Positions 24,444 through 32,599 of a DNA stretch of 64,000 bases are shown here, one piece after another. Under the pieces are notes generated by a model. It saw only the letters and a list, made by a program, of their open reading frames with translations, was not told the origin of the DNA and ran no database searches. This stretch comes from CALGKJ01 sp049322695 (GTDB lineage Bacteria; Bacillota; Clostridia; Lutisporales; Lutisporaceae). The DNA is taken from positions 83,749 through 147,748 of the forward strand of contig JBMORW010000064.1 of NCBI GenBank assembly GCA_049322695.1, read 5' to 3'. The stretch's first letter is position 1. The number at the start of each line of letters is the position of its first letter. The translations under genes and the position numbers were made by a program.

Positions 24444-25055
24444 TTGTATTGTATTAATAGAGATAATCTGAAGAAAGCATACAACAATAATGCTCACATA
24501 AGAGAAAAAAATGAGATGCAAGACTGGAAGGTAAAACCACGAGAAGTGTTCTTGCAAATCATAAAGAAAGAAGGAAAAAGCACTATTTTAGATATTGGTG
24601 CTGGGCACGGTAGAGACAGTAAATTTTTCAAGGATAGCAACTTGCAAGTAACTGCAGTTGATTTATCTGATGAGATGGTAAGACTATGTCGAGATAAAGG
24701 TATTGAAGCATATGAACTGGATTTCCATGAGCTTCATAGAATAGATAAATCTTTTGATGCAGTATGGGCTATGAATAGTCTGTTGCATGTTGAGAAGAAC
24801 TATTTACCTCAAGTATTACAAGGTATAAAAGATAAATTAAAACCTTCAGGATTATTTTTCATGGGTGTATATGGTGGGGAAGATAAAGAAGGCATTTGGG
24901 AGGAAGATTTTTATTCTCCCCAAAGATTCTTCTCATTTTATACAGATGATTCTATAAAAAGAATAGTATCGGAATTTTTTGTGTTGGTAAGTTTTGAGAG
25001 GATAGAAACTGGCAGTAAATATTACTTCCAATCGATAGTGTTGAGGAAAGAGTAG
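24444..25055 (+). CDS. Cassette 11: class I SAM-dependent methyltransferase
   Basis: A 203-residue methyltransferase with motif I LDIGAGHGRDS near residue 48, motif II acidic AVDLS, and a DAVWAMNSLLHV segment. Start is TTG at 24444 behind ATGAGGTTTTAGC. The substrate is unknown; the size fits small-molecule methyltransferases. Confidence 0.85.
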   Translation: MYCINRDNLKKAYNNNAHIREKNEMQDWKVKPREVFLQIIKKEGKSTILDIGAGHGRDSKFFKDSNLQVTAVDLSDEMVRLCRDKGIEAYELDFHELHRIDKSFDAVWAMNSLLHVEKNYLPQVLQGIKDKLKPSGLFFMGVYGGEDKEGIWEEDFYSPQRFFSFYTDDSIKRIVSEFFVLVSFERIETGSKYYFQSIVLRKE

Positions 25056-25112
25056 TTTTTTTAGGGAGGTCGTCTTCCTTGACGGCCTTGGCTCTGCGGG
25101 ACCCCCTACTGC

Positions 25113-25263
25113 ATATGACAATGCATCTACGCTGTCGGCACAAACCCACATCCCCTTTGCTAACCTAGTCGGACATGTCTTCAACAAGTGCTGAGGGGTC
25201 AGTATTAAGATTCAGCCAAGTCCTGTAAGCTCAGGGGGGAGTCCTAGATGCGTGACGTTATGT
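25113..25263 (+). repeat. attC site 11 (long type)
   Basis: R'' ATATGAC (one base off ATATAAC) at 25113, R' GTTATGT at 25257. The central insert pairs around GGACATG and CAAGTCC. Confidence 0.83.
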
Positions 25264-25339
25264 GAAAGATGCCTCATTTTACTGTTAGGGTAGTGCTAAT
25301 GAGCTTATTTATAGAGTAGAAGTAGAAAGAAGGTAAGGC

Positions 25340-25816
25340 ATGAAAAGGAATAATATTCGAATAGCTACTTTTCTGAAGCTTTTTGTTTCATATTTCGCAG
25401 TTCTGTCAGTAATAAACTTAGTAGTTATTGTATTTAGAAGTGTGTTTGGTCTTGCTTTTTTCAGGAATTATGGGTTATACAGTTTTGCATCTTTAGTTTT
25501 TACTTCTTTCTTATATTCGTTGATAATAGTCCCCAATTTTGCATATGTAAGAAAAGTAGTAAGGATTGATAATAAATCTGTTGATTCACAGAAGTTAAAA
25601 GATGCTATGGAAAGAATGGAATGGAAAATAAAATCAGAAAGTTCTAATAGCATTATTTATGTTTCATTGTTTTCATCTGGTATTTGGAATGAGATGATTT
25701 CTATAAACTTTACTGATATGGAAATGTACATCTATGGTCCAAAAAAATTTGTGAAAAACCTTATTATTCTAGCTGGCTTTACTTACGAAGCGTATGATGT
25801 CTATATTTCTACTTAA
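25340..25816 (+). CDS. Cassette 12: hypothetical membrane protein
   Basis: A 158-residue protein with two N-terminal hydrophobic segments (about residues 10-32 and 42-64) and a soluble C-terminal domain. ATG behind AAAGAAGGTAAGGC. No family recognised. Confidence 0.7.
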   Translation: MKRNNIRIATFLKLFVSYFAVLSVINLVVIVFRSVFGLAFFRNYGLYSFASLVFTSFLYSLIIVPNFAYVRKVVRIDNKSVDSQKLKDAMERMEWKIKSESSNSIIYVSLFSSGIWNEMISINFTDMEMYIYGPKKFVKNLIILAGFTYEAYDVYIST

Positions 25817-25868
25817 TGTAGTTAATATTAGGAATTGTTAAGGTAATGCATTAGAGAGAGGCATCCAT

Positions 25869-25961
25869 CACATACAATGCATCTACGTGGACAGCACAAG
25901 GCACATCCCCTTTGCTAGCCGAGAGTAAGCTCAGGGGAGTCGCAGATGCGGACCGTTATAC
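25869..25961 (+). repeat. attC site 12 (R'' with one-base deletion)
   Basis: R'' CACATAC is one A short of CACATAAC, the complement of GTTATGTG opening cassette 12. R' GTTATAC at 25955. Short form. Confidence 0.83.
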
Positions 25962-26062
25962 GAAAGGTTGAGCATTTTTGCGCGTCAGTGGTGCAACAGA
26001 AAGTCTGCAGTAGCAATAAAGCGAAATATTAATAGTATATACAACAAATGCGGAGGTTGAAT

Positions 26063-26680
26063 ATGAATGATAACCATATAAAAGAATTAATAGAAAATTT
26101 CAAGTTAAGAAATATTGAAGTAGAGTATTTTGAAACTTTAGAAGAGGTTAAAAAACATGTATTAAACATAATTCCTATTACATGCTCCGTTGGAATAGGG
26201 CATTCAAAAACTCTTCAGGCAATGGACATAGTGCAAAGTTTAATTATCAGGGGAAATCTTGTTTATGACAAAGAGTTAGCCAAAACGGCAGAAGAAAGAA
26301 AAACTTTGAAAAAGAAGGCGCTCTTAGCAGATTGGTATATTACTGGTTCAAATGCTGTTTCAGTAGATGGACGAATTGTTAACATTGACCATAGCGGCAA
26401 TAGAGTCGCTGCAATTAGCTTTGGTCCAGACAAGGTTATAGTTATAGTAGGAAAAAACAAGATTGTAAGTACAGTTTATGATGCAATAGATAGAGCTAAA
26501 AATATATCATCACCTTTAAATGCGAAGAGAGCAGGATATAATCCTCCTTGTGTCTGCATGAAGAAATGCATAGATTGCGTTTCTAAAGATAGAGTATGTA
26601 ATATTCTTTCTATAATTGAGGGTCAATCAGATAGTGATAGAATCAAGTTAATAATAGTTAATGAAGAGTATGGCTTTTAA
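26063..26680 (+). CDS. Cassette 13: LUD-domain protein (LutC/YkgG-like)
   Basis: A 205-residue LUD (lactate utilisation) fold protein: CSVGIGHSKTLQAMDI, DWYITGSNAVSVDGRIVNID and NRVAAISFGPDKVIVIVGKNK are typical. The C-terminus adds a cysteine cluster (PCVCMKKCIDC). ATG 26063 follows GCGGAGGTTGAAT, inside which the upstream ATG at 26048 lies. Its partner in the cassette is the TIM-barrel gene 21 bases downstream. Confidence 0.85.
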   Translation: MNDNHIKELIENFKLRNIEVEYFETLEEVKKHVLNIIPITCSVGIGHSKTLQAMDIVQSLIIRGNLVYDKELAKTAEERKTLKKKALLADWYITGSNAVSVDGRIVNIDHSGNRVAAISFGPDKVIVIVGKNKIVSTVYDAIDRAKNISSPLNAKRAGYNPPCVCMKKCIDCVSKDRVCNILSIIEGQSDSDRIKLIIVNEEYGF

Positions 26681-26701
26681 TATATATAAGCGAGGTAGCA
26701 C

Positions 26702-27517
26702 ATGAAAATAGGTTGCAATTTGTCAACAGAGTTAATGGTTTTAATTGACAAGCAAAAATTGTCAGTAGATTATGTGAAAGTTGCTTTATCTAAATTAGAT
26801 GAAAAAATCCCGCTAGAATATAAGAACTATGGAATTTTATTATTGCATGGAATAGGAGTAGATGTACCACAACATACTGGTGCTGCAAATTTGGAAAATT
26901 TGGATTGGGATAGGGTTAGATACACAATAGATTTTTTCGATAGCAAGTTTATAGGGTTGCATTGTGGGGCATATATGTCTGACTGGCAAGAAGAAGAAAT
27001 TACTTATGAGATGGTAAAAGAGCGTATGGGATATTGCTTAAAAGTATGGAAAAGAAATCTGACTATTGACATACTTATTGAAAATTTACCATATACACCA
27101 TACTATGAAAAGAATAATTCTAGAATTATTAAACACTCAGTGTCACCTAGACTTATTAATGAATTATGCATTGAACAAGAAGTAGGGTTATTACTTGATA
27201 TTGCACATGCAAAAGTATCGGCTAGCGGGCTAAGTATACCTGTAAAAGAGTATTTAGATGCATTGCCGCTTGATAGAGTAAGAGAAGTACATGTAGTGGG
27301 TACTAGAGATACAGTGGATGGATTAAGAGATAGCCATCTGGAAATGGATAAGGAAGATTATGAAATATTAGAATATGTTATTCAAAGATCTAATCCCGAA
27401 ATAGTCACATTAGAGTATGGTGGTTTTGGAGAGCATTATTTATGGAGAAGTAATATTGATGCTATTGAAAGACAGTTAAAAAGAATTAGAGAAATAGTCT
27501 ATAAAAATTATAAGTAA
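26702..27517 (+). CDS. Cassette 13: TIM-barrel protein, DUF692-like (MbnB/TglH type) or sugar isomerase-like
   Basis: A 271-residue TIM-barrel protein. The segment LLLDIAHAKVSASGLS followed by LPLDRVREVHVVG and later DSHLEMDKED resembles the DUF692 family of multinuclear iron enzymes (MbnB, TglH) that modify cysteines in peptides, though AP-endonuclease-2-type sugar isomerases share the fold. Candidate metal residues are H and E/D in GLHCGA, IENLPY, DIAHA and EVHVVG. ATG behind AGCGAGGTAGCAC. No precursor peptide gene is visible in the cassette. Confidence 0.65.
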   Translation: MKIGCNLSTELMVLIDKQKLSVDYVKVALSKLDEKIPLEYKNYGILLLHGIGVDVPQHTGAANLENLDWDRVRYTIDFFDSKFIGLHCGAYMSDWQEEEITYEMVKERMGYCLKVWKRNLTIDILIENLPYTPYYEKNNSRIIKHSVSPRLINELCIEQEVGLLLDIAHAKVSASGLSIPVKEYLDALPLDRVREVHVVGTRDTVDGLRDSHLEMDKEDYEILEYVIQRSNPEIVTLEYGGFGEHYLWRSNIDAIERQLKRIREIVYKNYK

Positions 27518-27583
27518 TTATCATGTAGAGATTTAAAGATCGCAGCGTCCTTGCCGCTCTTGTAACTGCAGGGCTCGACCCTT

Positions 27584-27729
27584 CATTAACTTTGCATCTA
27601 CGCGGACAGGGACAAGCTCACAACCCTTCGCTAACCGAGTCGGTTTCTGACTAGTCCATAACCCAAAGGGTCCCGGGCATAAGCAGCTCTTTGTCAGGCT
27701 CCGAGGTGTCACAATGCGGACCGTTAGGC
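27584..27729 (+). repeat. attC site 13 (long type, R'' decayed)
   Basis: R'' region CATTAAC at 27584 is poorly matched; R' GTTAGGC at 27723. The central class-3 insert has CCCAAAGGGTCCCGGGCAT. Confidence 0.78.
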
Positions 27730-27860
27730 GAAAGATAACGCAGTTTTCCGGCCGTCATTGGCCGGGTTAAGCATATTGTCAGTATAATCCAAGTGAACTA
27801 ATAAATATTATGTCATCACAAATTTATAAGTCACAATATACACTTACAAGGAGAAGAATT

Positions 27861-28373
27861 ATGAAAAAGCTTATTCTAATTTGTGGTCCAAATGGAGTGG
27901 GAAAAACTACTTTAACTATAGCACTAAATAGGAAGTTAATTAATTCTGCACTAGTTGAGCCTGAATGGTGTAGAATGATAAATCCGTTTTTTTTCAATGA
28001 TGAAATTAATAACTTAAGTATTAGCAATATGACACAACTTCTACGAAGTTATTTATTGTGTTCTTCTATTGAGTATGTCATATTTAACTATGGTTTTCAT
28101 GGTCCTAGGAAAATGATATATGACAAGGTTATGGAGAATCTGAAAGATATCACATTTGATTTTATACCAATAACTATAAATTGCGAAGAACAAGAGAATA
28201 TTAATCGAATGATAGAAGATGAGAGAGACGAAGATAGGATTAAGAGAGCATTATCAATAAGATATATGTATGATAAATTGGAATATCCAACTATAGATAC
28301 AACTAATTTAACAGTTGAAGAGACTTTAGATAAGATAATTGATATTATAAACAGTAAGCAGAAGGTTTATTAG
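27861..28373 (+). CDS. Cassette 14: P-loop kinase-like protein
   Basis: A 170-residue protein with Walker A GPNGVGKTT near residue 9-17 and an acceptor-loop region VEPEWCRM, similar to chloramphenicol phosphotransferase or zeta-toxin-like kinases. ATG 27861 behind ACAAGGAGAAGAATT; the ATG at 27810 is without a ribosome site. The substrate is unknown. Confidence 0.78.
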   Translation: MKKLILICGPNGVGKTTLTIALNRKLINSALVEPEWCRMINPFFFNDEINNLSISNMTQLLRSYLLCSSIEYVIFNYGFHGPRKMIYDKVMENLKDITFDFIPITINCEEQENINRMIEDERDEDRIKRALSIRYMYDKLEYPTIDTTNLTVEETLDKIIDIINSKQKVY

Positions 28374-28421
28374 AGAAGCTGGCGTCCATGCCAGCCGCTG
28401 AAACTAGAGCTGCTATCCGTC

Positions 28422-28516
28422 GCCTAACAATGCATCTACGCTGTCGGTACAATGCATATCTCCTTAGCTAACCGAGAGTAAGCATTCAGGGGCGTCGTAG
28501 ATGTGGGACGTTAGGA
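28422..28516 (+). repeat. attC site 14 (short type)
   Basis: R'' CGCCTAAC (ending 28428) is the exact complement of GTTAGGCG opening cassette 14. R' GTTAGGA at 28510. Well preserved despite decayed neighbours, so this cassette may have been inserted later than its position implies. Confidence 0.92.
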
Positions 28517-28605
28517 GACAAACTAAGCATTTGGCGCGCCGTCCTAGCGCCGTTTATATGCTCGTGCACCTACGAAGAATTGTTTTGTCTAGAGGAGGTA
28601 CATAT

Positions 28606-29043
28606 ATGGTTAGGCTTGAGAGAATCACGGAAGATAATTACAAAGAGTGTTTAAACCTGAAGGTAAGAGCTGATCAGGAAAGTTTTGTATCATCAAATGC
28701 TCATTCACTGGCAAAAGCTTATGTATACTATCATATTGTCACTCCTTTTGCTGTATATGAAGATGATATCATGGTAGGTTTTATGTTGATACGCTTTAAT
28801 GAAAGATTCTGTAACTACTTTATATGGCAGTTTATGATAGATGAGAGGTATCAGGGTAGAGGTTATGGGAAGGAAGCGATGATTTTGGCTATTAACTGGA
28901 TGAAGACTGACGAAAGGTGCAAAGAGATTGTTTTAACGTACAAAGAAGGAAATGAGTGTGCAGAGAAGTTATACACTCAACTAGGGTTTGTACGTTTGAA
29001 TGATATAGAAGACGGTGAAATAGATATGGTACTAAGATATTAA
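28606..29043 (+). CDS. Cassette 15: GNAT acetyltransferase, BltD/PaiA-like
   Basis: A 145-residue GNAT with the acetyl-CoA loop QGRGYGKEA near residue 86 and an N-terminal ADQESFVSSNAHSLAKAY segment seen in polyamine acetyltransferases related to BltD and PaiA. ATG 28606 follows AGAGGAGGTACATAT; the longer open frame from 28501 begins inside the attC site. A polyamine substrate is a reasonable guess. Confidence 0.87.
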   Translation: MVRLERITEDNYKECLNLKVRADQESFVSSNAHSLAKAYVYYHIVTPFAVYEDDIMVGFMLIRFNERFCNYFIWQFMIDERYQGRGYGKEAMILAINWMKTDERCKEIVLTYKEGNECAEKLYTQLGFVRLNDIEDGEIDMVLRY

Positions 29044-29110
29044 GCTATATAGGGTGCTTTAGGTTTAAGGCTGCAGCGTCCTTGCTGCTCTTGGCTCTGC
29101 GGGGCTCAGT

Positions 29111-29203
29111 CCATCGCAGAGTGCCCTGCACTACTACACTCTGCTTACTAACCAAGCCACTACGTTGTAAGCTCGCAGGCGTCGTATAATCATGACGTTA
29201 TAA
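29111..29203 (+). repeat. attC remnant 15, left arm lost
   Basis: R' GTTATAA at 29197 and the GTAAGCTCGCAGGCGTCGT arm are present; the R'' box and the GCATCTACG arm are missing. It probably cannot fold and would not recombine. Confidence 0.75.
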
Positions 29204-29330
29204 GAAACGCCCAGGAAAGTGCGCTCTCCTTGGCGCATTTTTCCCAAATGATGTTTATATATGAATAAGCTTATATGCACTAATGTTGAAAAGCGTAAAG
29301 TAGAGATAATTTTTATTTTTGGAGGCGTCC

Positions 29331-29849
29331 ATGAATGATTTAATATTGAAAAAACCTTCTAAAGCATTAGCTGATTTAATATGGGAGTATCGCCAGGAAT
29401 ATTTTAGGCATGGGGAAACTAATATCAATGGGAGCTGTGGAATAGCAAGCTATGACAATTTTAACGAATGGCTGGAGGTTGCACTTTCAATAGAAAAAGA
29501 TAAATTGAGGAATAATGTCCATGCAAGCACTTTTTTTTCAATGAGAAAATCTGATAATAAAATAATCGGTTCTATTCAGCTCCGTCATTCACTTACGCCT
29601 GAATTAGAACAGCATGGCGGACATATCGGTTATGGCATTCGTCCGTCGGAAAGAAAAAAAGGTTATGGTAAACAACAATTATCACTTGTTTTAGATGTTG
29701 CAAGACAGATGGGAATACTCAAGGTTTTGATTACCTGTGATAAGGAAAATATCGCGTCTGCCAAAACGGCAATCAGCTGCGGCGGAAGACTTGCTGGCGA
29801 GAACATATATGACAATAAACCTCAACTGATATATTGGATTGACCTGTGA
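29331..29849 (+). CDS. Cassette 16: GNAT acetyltransferase, COG3981-like
   Basis: A 172-residue GNAT: GHIGYGIRPSERKKGYGKQQ holds the acetyl-CoA site, followed by VLITCDKENIASAKTAISCG. The same subfamily recurs outside the array at 55525. ATG 29331 behind TTGGAGGCGTCC; TTG at 29319 overlaps that site. Confidence 0.87.
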   Translation: MNDLILKKPSKALADLIWEYRQEYFRHGETNINGSCGIASYDNFNEWLEVALSIEKDKLRNNVHASTFFSMRKSDNKIIGSIQLRHSLTPELEQHGGHIGYGIRPSERKKGYGKQQLSLVLDVARQMGILKVLITCDKENIASAKTAISCGGRLAGENIYDNKPQLIYWIDL

Positions 29850-29966
29850 AAATAAATTTTAACAATAGCAACTCATAACTAAGCTGATACCCTATAAATA
29901 TCCATTCTTTCTTAATGTGTGAAATGGAAGCACCTAAGGCCCGCGGCGTCCTTGCCGCTCTTGCCT

Positions 29967-30049
29967 CTGGAGACTAAGAGCTCACAAGTTCGCACAGAAG
30001 CTTCAAAAGGCTGTAAGCTCAGGGGAGTCGTAGATGCGAATCACTATAT
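29967..30049 (+). repeat. attC remnant 16, left arm lost and R' mutated
   Basis: The arm CTGTAAGCTCAGGGG and CGTAGATGCG are present, but R' reads ACTATAT (30043-30049) and there is no R'' box. A GGCGTCCTTGCC hairpin at 29944 marks the cassette tail. Confidence 0.72.
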
Positions 30050-30132
30050 GACATCTGCTCCCATATTTTGCTTGGGTACTACTATGAAGCTATGTTTTTT
30101 TGGTATAATATACATTAGGGAGTTTGAGTCAA

Positions 30133-30380
30133 ATGCCAGTAATTTCGAGGTTTAGTGGAATAGTTATTAAAATGCATTTTAATGTCATATGCCACTACAT
30201 TTCCATGCTATTTATGGTGAATGTGTTAGAATAATTGATATTAGTTTAGCTCAGTTAATTGAAGGTGATTTACCCCTAAGTGCAAGGAAGCTAGTAATTT
30301 AGCGGACAAACTTACATAAAGAAGAACTTATTGAGATGTGGAATAGTAAGGAACTCAAGCAGTTGGAAGGATTAGAGTAA
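30133..30380 (+). pseudogene. Cassette 17: DUF4160 protein, frameshifted
   Basis: The start MPVISRFSGIVIKMHF is typical DUF4160. The frame then shifts near 30185, after which HFHAIYGE, LPLSARKLV and LHKEELIEMWNSKEL continue in another frame with an internal TAG near 30302. The gene is broken at least twice. It pairs with the next pseudogene. Confidence 0.75.
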
Positions 30381-30386
30381 GGGTGG

Positions 30387-30634
30387 TTGTTATATACAAA
30401 GATTCAAGATGTCATAACGCAAGAATACTTTGCTTTAATTGTTAGATTTGACAATGGGATTCAAAAAGGTTTCATATTTTGCCAAGGCTTACAGAAATGA
30501 GGTTTGAACCTTTAAAGGATGAAGCTTTATTTAAGACTGTAAAAGTTGACCAAGGTGGATATGAAATTAGTTGGAATGATAAAGTATATCTAAGTGAATA
30601 TGAGTTATGGACTTATGGTGAGATAATAGACTAG
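30387..30634 (+). pseudogene. Cassette 17: DUF2442 protein, frameshifted
   Basis: YTKIQDVITQEYFALIVRFD is the DUF2442 N-terminus and, after a frameshift near 30495, FEPLKDEALFKTVKVDQGGY and ISWNDKVYLSEYELW complete the domain. DUF4160 and DUF2442 genes often sit side by side and have been proposed as a toxin-antitoxin-like pair; here both are dead. Confidence 0.75.
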
Positions 30635-30635
30635 G

Positions 30636-30664
30636 GTCAGACTTATAGGTCTGACTTATTTTTT
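30636..30664 (+). terminator. Rho-independent terminator inside cassette 17
   Basis: GTCAGAC (30636-30642) pairs with GTCTGAC (30649-30655), followed by TTATTTTTT. This is a conventional terminator, unlike the other cassette-end hairpins, suggesting a recent chromosomal origin of the gene pair. Confidence 0.88.
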
Positions 30665-30718
30665 ACACTGCATATTACATTTATTAGGGTATTCCTATAA
30701 GGTTTGGGAGCAAACGTT

Positions 30719-30814
30719 ACATAACAATGCATCTACGTGGTCGGCACAAAGCCCACTCCCCTTCGCTAACCGAGAGTAAGCAATCCGGGGCGTCGTAGAT
30801 GCGGACCGTTATAA
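30719..30814 (+). repeat. attC site 17 (short type)
   Basis: R'' ACATAAC at 30719 and R' GTTATAA at 30808; arms GCATCTACG and CGTAGATGC are intact. Confidence 0.88.
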
Positions 30815-30887
30815 GACATGTGGCGGATTATTTGCACGGTCGTCCTGACCTCGCTTGCAAGGGCATTTGCTAAAGCAAAAAACTATA

Positions 30888-31055
30888 TTATAGTTCAATT
30901 AATGCCTGTTGTTTCTCATAAAGAGCTATGCCCATCACGACGAGGTCACCTTGGACATTCTTTGTAATAAACACAGGTTCAGATTCTGAATGGCAAATTT
31001 CGGCTATATCATTGAAGTTATTTCGAAGTTCAGAGATTGGTCTAATAATCGGCAT
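30888..31055 (-). pseudogene. Cassette 18: truncated orphan Phd/YefM antitoxin
   Basis: A 55-residue frame (MPIIRPISELRNNFNDIAEI to QQALIEL) equals the DNA-binding half of the antitoxin at 20198-20473, differing at few residues, and then stops at TAA. The toxin gene and the toxin-binding tail are gone. Since the operator is kept, the stub could still bind DNA as a solitary repressor; or it is a deletion remnant. Confidence 0.8.
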
Positions 31056-31074
31056 ATAAATCACTCCTTTGAGG

Positions 31075-31092
31075 TTATCATAATTATGATAA
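31075..31092 (-). promoter_or_regulatory. Operator palindrome, second copy
   Basis: TTATCATAATTATGATAA, an 18-base perfect palindrome identical to the core of the one at 20491-20510, precedes the orphan antitoxin with the same trailing TATAAT-like box. Shared operators mean the two loci could be cross-regulated. Confidence 0.72.
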
Positions 31093-31137
31093 TATTATAT
31101 CACGGTTATGATAAATATATGAGTATAGTTTTATTAG

Positions 31138-31182
31138 GGTGCGCGTCTGTGCTGTTCTGCGCTGGAGCCCGCTACATAAGGA
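31138..31182 (+). repeat. attC remnant 18, cut at R''
   Basis: The cassette-tail hairpin region and the first bases of R'' (ACATAA at 31174) are present. Then the sequence passes directly into the ribosome site of the next gene; the rest of the site and the next cassette head are deleted. Confidence 0.65.
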
Positions 31183-31197
31183 TATGAGGTGACTATT

Positions 31198-31557
31198 TTG
31201 AATGAGAAGGATTTAAGAGTATCTGATTTGTTAAACATGTCATACACTTTATGGGAGCAACATAAACATAGTTGGTCTCCAATGGAACCTGAGTATGGCA
31301 GAAATTTTATACTATATATGATTGAAGAAATCGGAGAAACAATTGCAATAATCAAAAAGAAAGGTGAAGAAGAGATAATGAACAATCCCATTGTTAGAGA
31401 GCGGTTTATTGAAGAACTTGGGGATGTTCTAATGTATTTTACCGATGTTCTTAATAGGTTTCATATTACAGCAGAAGAATTTTCAAATGCATACAAGGAT
31501 AAATATGAAGCTAATTTAAAAAGGAACTATGAAAAGCAGTATGAGGAAATTGAATAG
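31198..31557 (+). CDS. Cassette 19: MazG-like nucleotide pyrophosphohydrolase
   Basis: A 119-residue all-helical protein with the MazG/dUTPase-like metal motif: EEIGE near residue 41, then ELGDVLMYFTDV near residue 72-83 (E..E and E..D pairs). It would hydrolyse nucleoside triphosphates to monophosphates. TTG 31198 behind ATGAGGTGACTATT is preferred to the GTG at 31189. Confidence 0.8.
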   Translation: MNEKDLRVSDLLNMSYTLWEQHKHSWSPMEPEYGRNFILYMIEEIGETIAIIKKKGEEEIMNNPIVRERFIEELGDVLMYFTDVLNRFHITAEEFSNAYKDKYEANLKRNYEKQYEEIE

Positions 31558-31614
31558 CTGTCGTTTAGTGGCTGCAATCCTTGGCAATTTCTAAAGCTAG
31601 GGACACCACACGAT

Positions 31615-31708
31615 ATCTAACAACACATCTACTCTGTCACCACAAGGCACATTCCCTCCGGTAACCGAGAATAGCATTCAGGGGTGTTGTGAGTGCGTGA
31701 CGTTATAA
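31615..31708 (+). repeat. attC site 19 (short type)
   Basis: R'' ATCTAAC at 31615 and R' GTTATAA at 31702. The variant centre CCTCCGGTAACCGAGAATAGC is shared only with site 21. Confidence 0.83.
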
Positions 31709-31763
31709 AATATATAGAGCATTTTCCGTGCATCCATGCATGGTTTACATAGGAGGTAACCAA

Positions 31764-32372
31764 TTGGAGCTATTAATCATAAGACACGGGCAATCAGAAG
31801 CGGATTTGCTGGGCAGACACGAAGGGAGAGCTGATTTTTCCCTTACAGACTTGGGAGTAAAGCAAGCAGAATTACTTTCTAACTGGATACTAGAAAAGTT
31901 TCCTCCGGACTATATATTAAGCAGTACTTTGAAGAGGGCAGTAATGACTTCTGAGATTATATCAGAGAAAACTGGAGTTAGGGTTGATTACGATGATAAT
32001 CTTATGGAGTTCAATAATGGTTTACTTGCTGGATTGACCTTCGAAGAGGCCAAAGTGAAATATCCGATACCAATAGAAGGGAAAAAACCACATCAAAGAT
32101 ACTATGAGCAAGAAACATTGATTGAGTTTAGGGCGCGAGCAGAAGCAGTATTATCAAGAGTAATGCATGAATATCCACCTGATAAACGAGTTATTATTGT
32201 TTCACATGGTGGGATGATAAACATGTTATTCAAAAGCTTTATGCAGTTACCAATGAATACGGAGTATGGTATTTATAACGGAGATACAGCTGTTCATTTA
32301 TGGGTTATAAATGGAAGTAATAGATACATTGGATTCATGAACAGCAGAGAGCATCTATTATTATTGGATTAG
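31764..32372 (+). CDS. Cassette 20: histidine phosphatase (phosphoglycerate-mutase-like)
   Basis: A 202-residue histidine phosphatase: IIRHGQSEAD at residues 5-14 with the phospho-acceptor histidine of the RHG motif, STLKRAVMTSE and VSHGGMINMLF with the second catalytic histidine. TTG 31764 follows ATAGGAGGTAACCAA. Substrate unknown (phosphosugar or nucleotide). Confidence 0.9.
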   Translation: MELLIIRHGQSEADLLGRHEGRADFSLTDLGVKQAELLSNWILEKFPPDYILSSTLKRAVMTSEIISEKTGVRVDYDDNLMEFNNGLLAGLTFEEAKVKYPIPIEGKKPHQRYYEQETLIEFRARAEAVLSRVMHEYPPDKRVIIVSHGGMINMLFKSFMQLPMNTEYGIYNGDTAVHLWVINGSNRYIGFMNSREHLLLLD

Positions 32373-32402
32373 CTGACTGACCTCCTTGTCAGCTGCTGAA
32401 AC

Positions 32403-32534
32403 TACGCTGTCGGTACAAGACACATCCCTTTGCCAACCGAGTCGGATTGATTTCGCTAAGGATATGGCGAGCATATACTAGAGCTCAATTCAATCCTGTA
32501 GGCTCAGGGGCGTCGTAGATGCGGACCGTTATAC
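32403..32534 (+). repeat. attC remnant 20, R'' and part of left arm lost
   Basis: It begins abruptly in ACGCTGTCGG directly after the cassette-tail GCTGAAACT, missing the R'' and GCATCT part, but retains the long central insert and R' GTTATAC (32528). Confidence 0.8.
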
Positions 32535-32599
32535 GACATTCAGCGAGTTGCCAGGCGTTCTGCCCGGATTTTTCAGAGATTATCAAAGGAGATTGGTTT

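Noticed and set aside
24148..24557. Two minus-strand open frames
   Set aside because: They run through attC site 10 and the start of cassette 11 with no ribosome site; similar frames appear wherever this repeat occurs.
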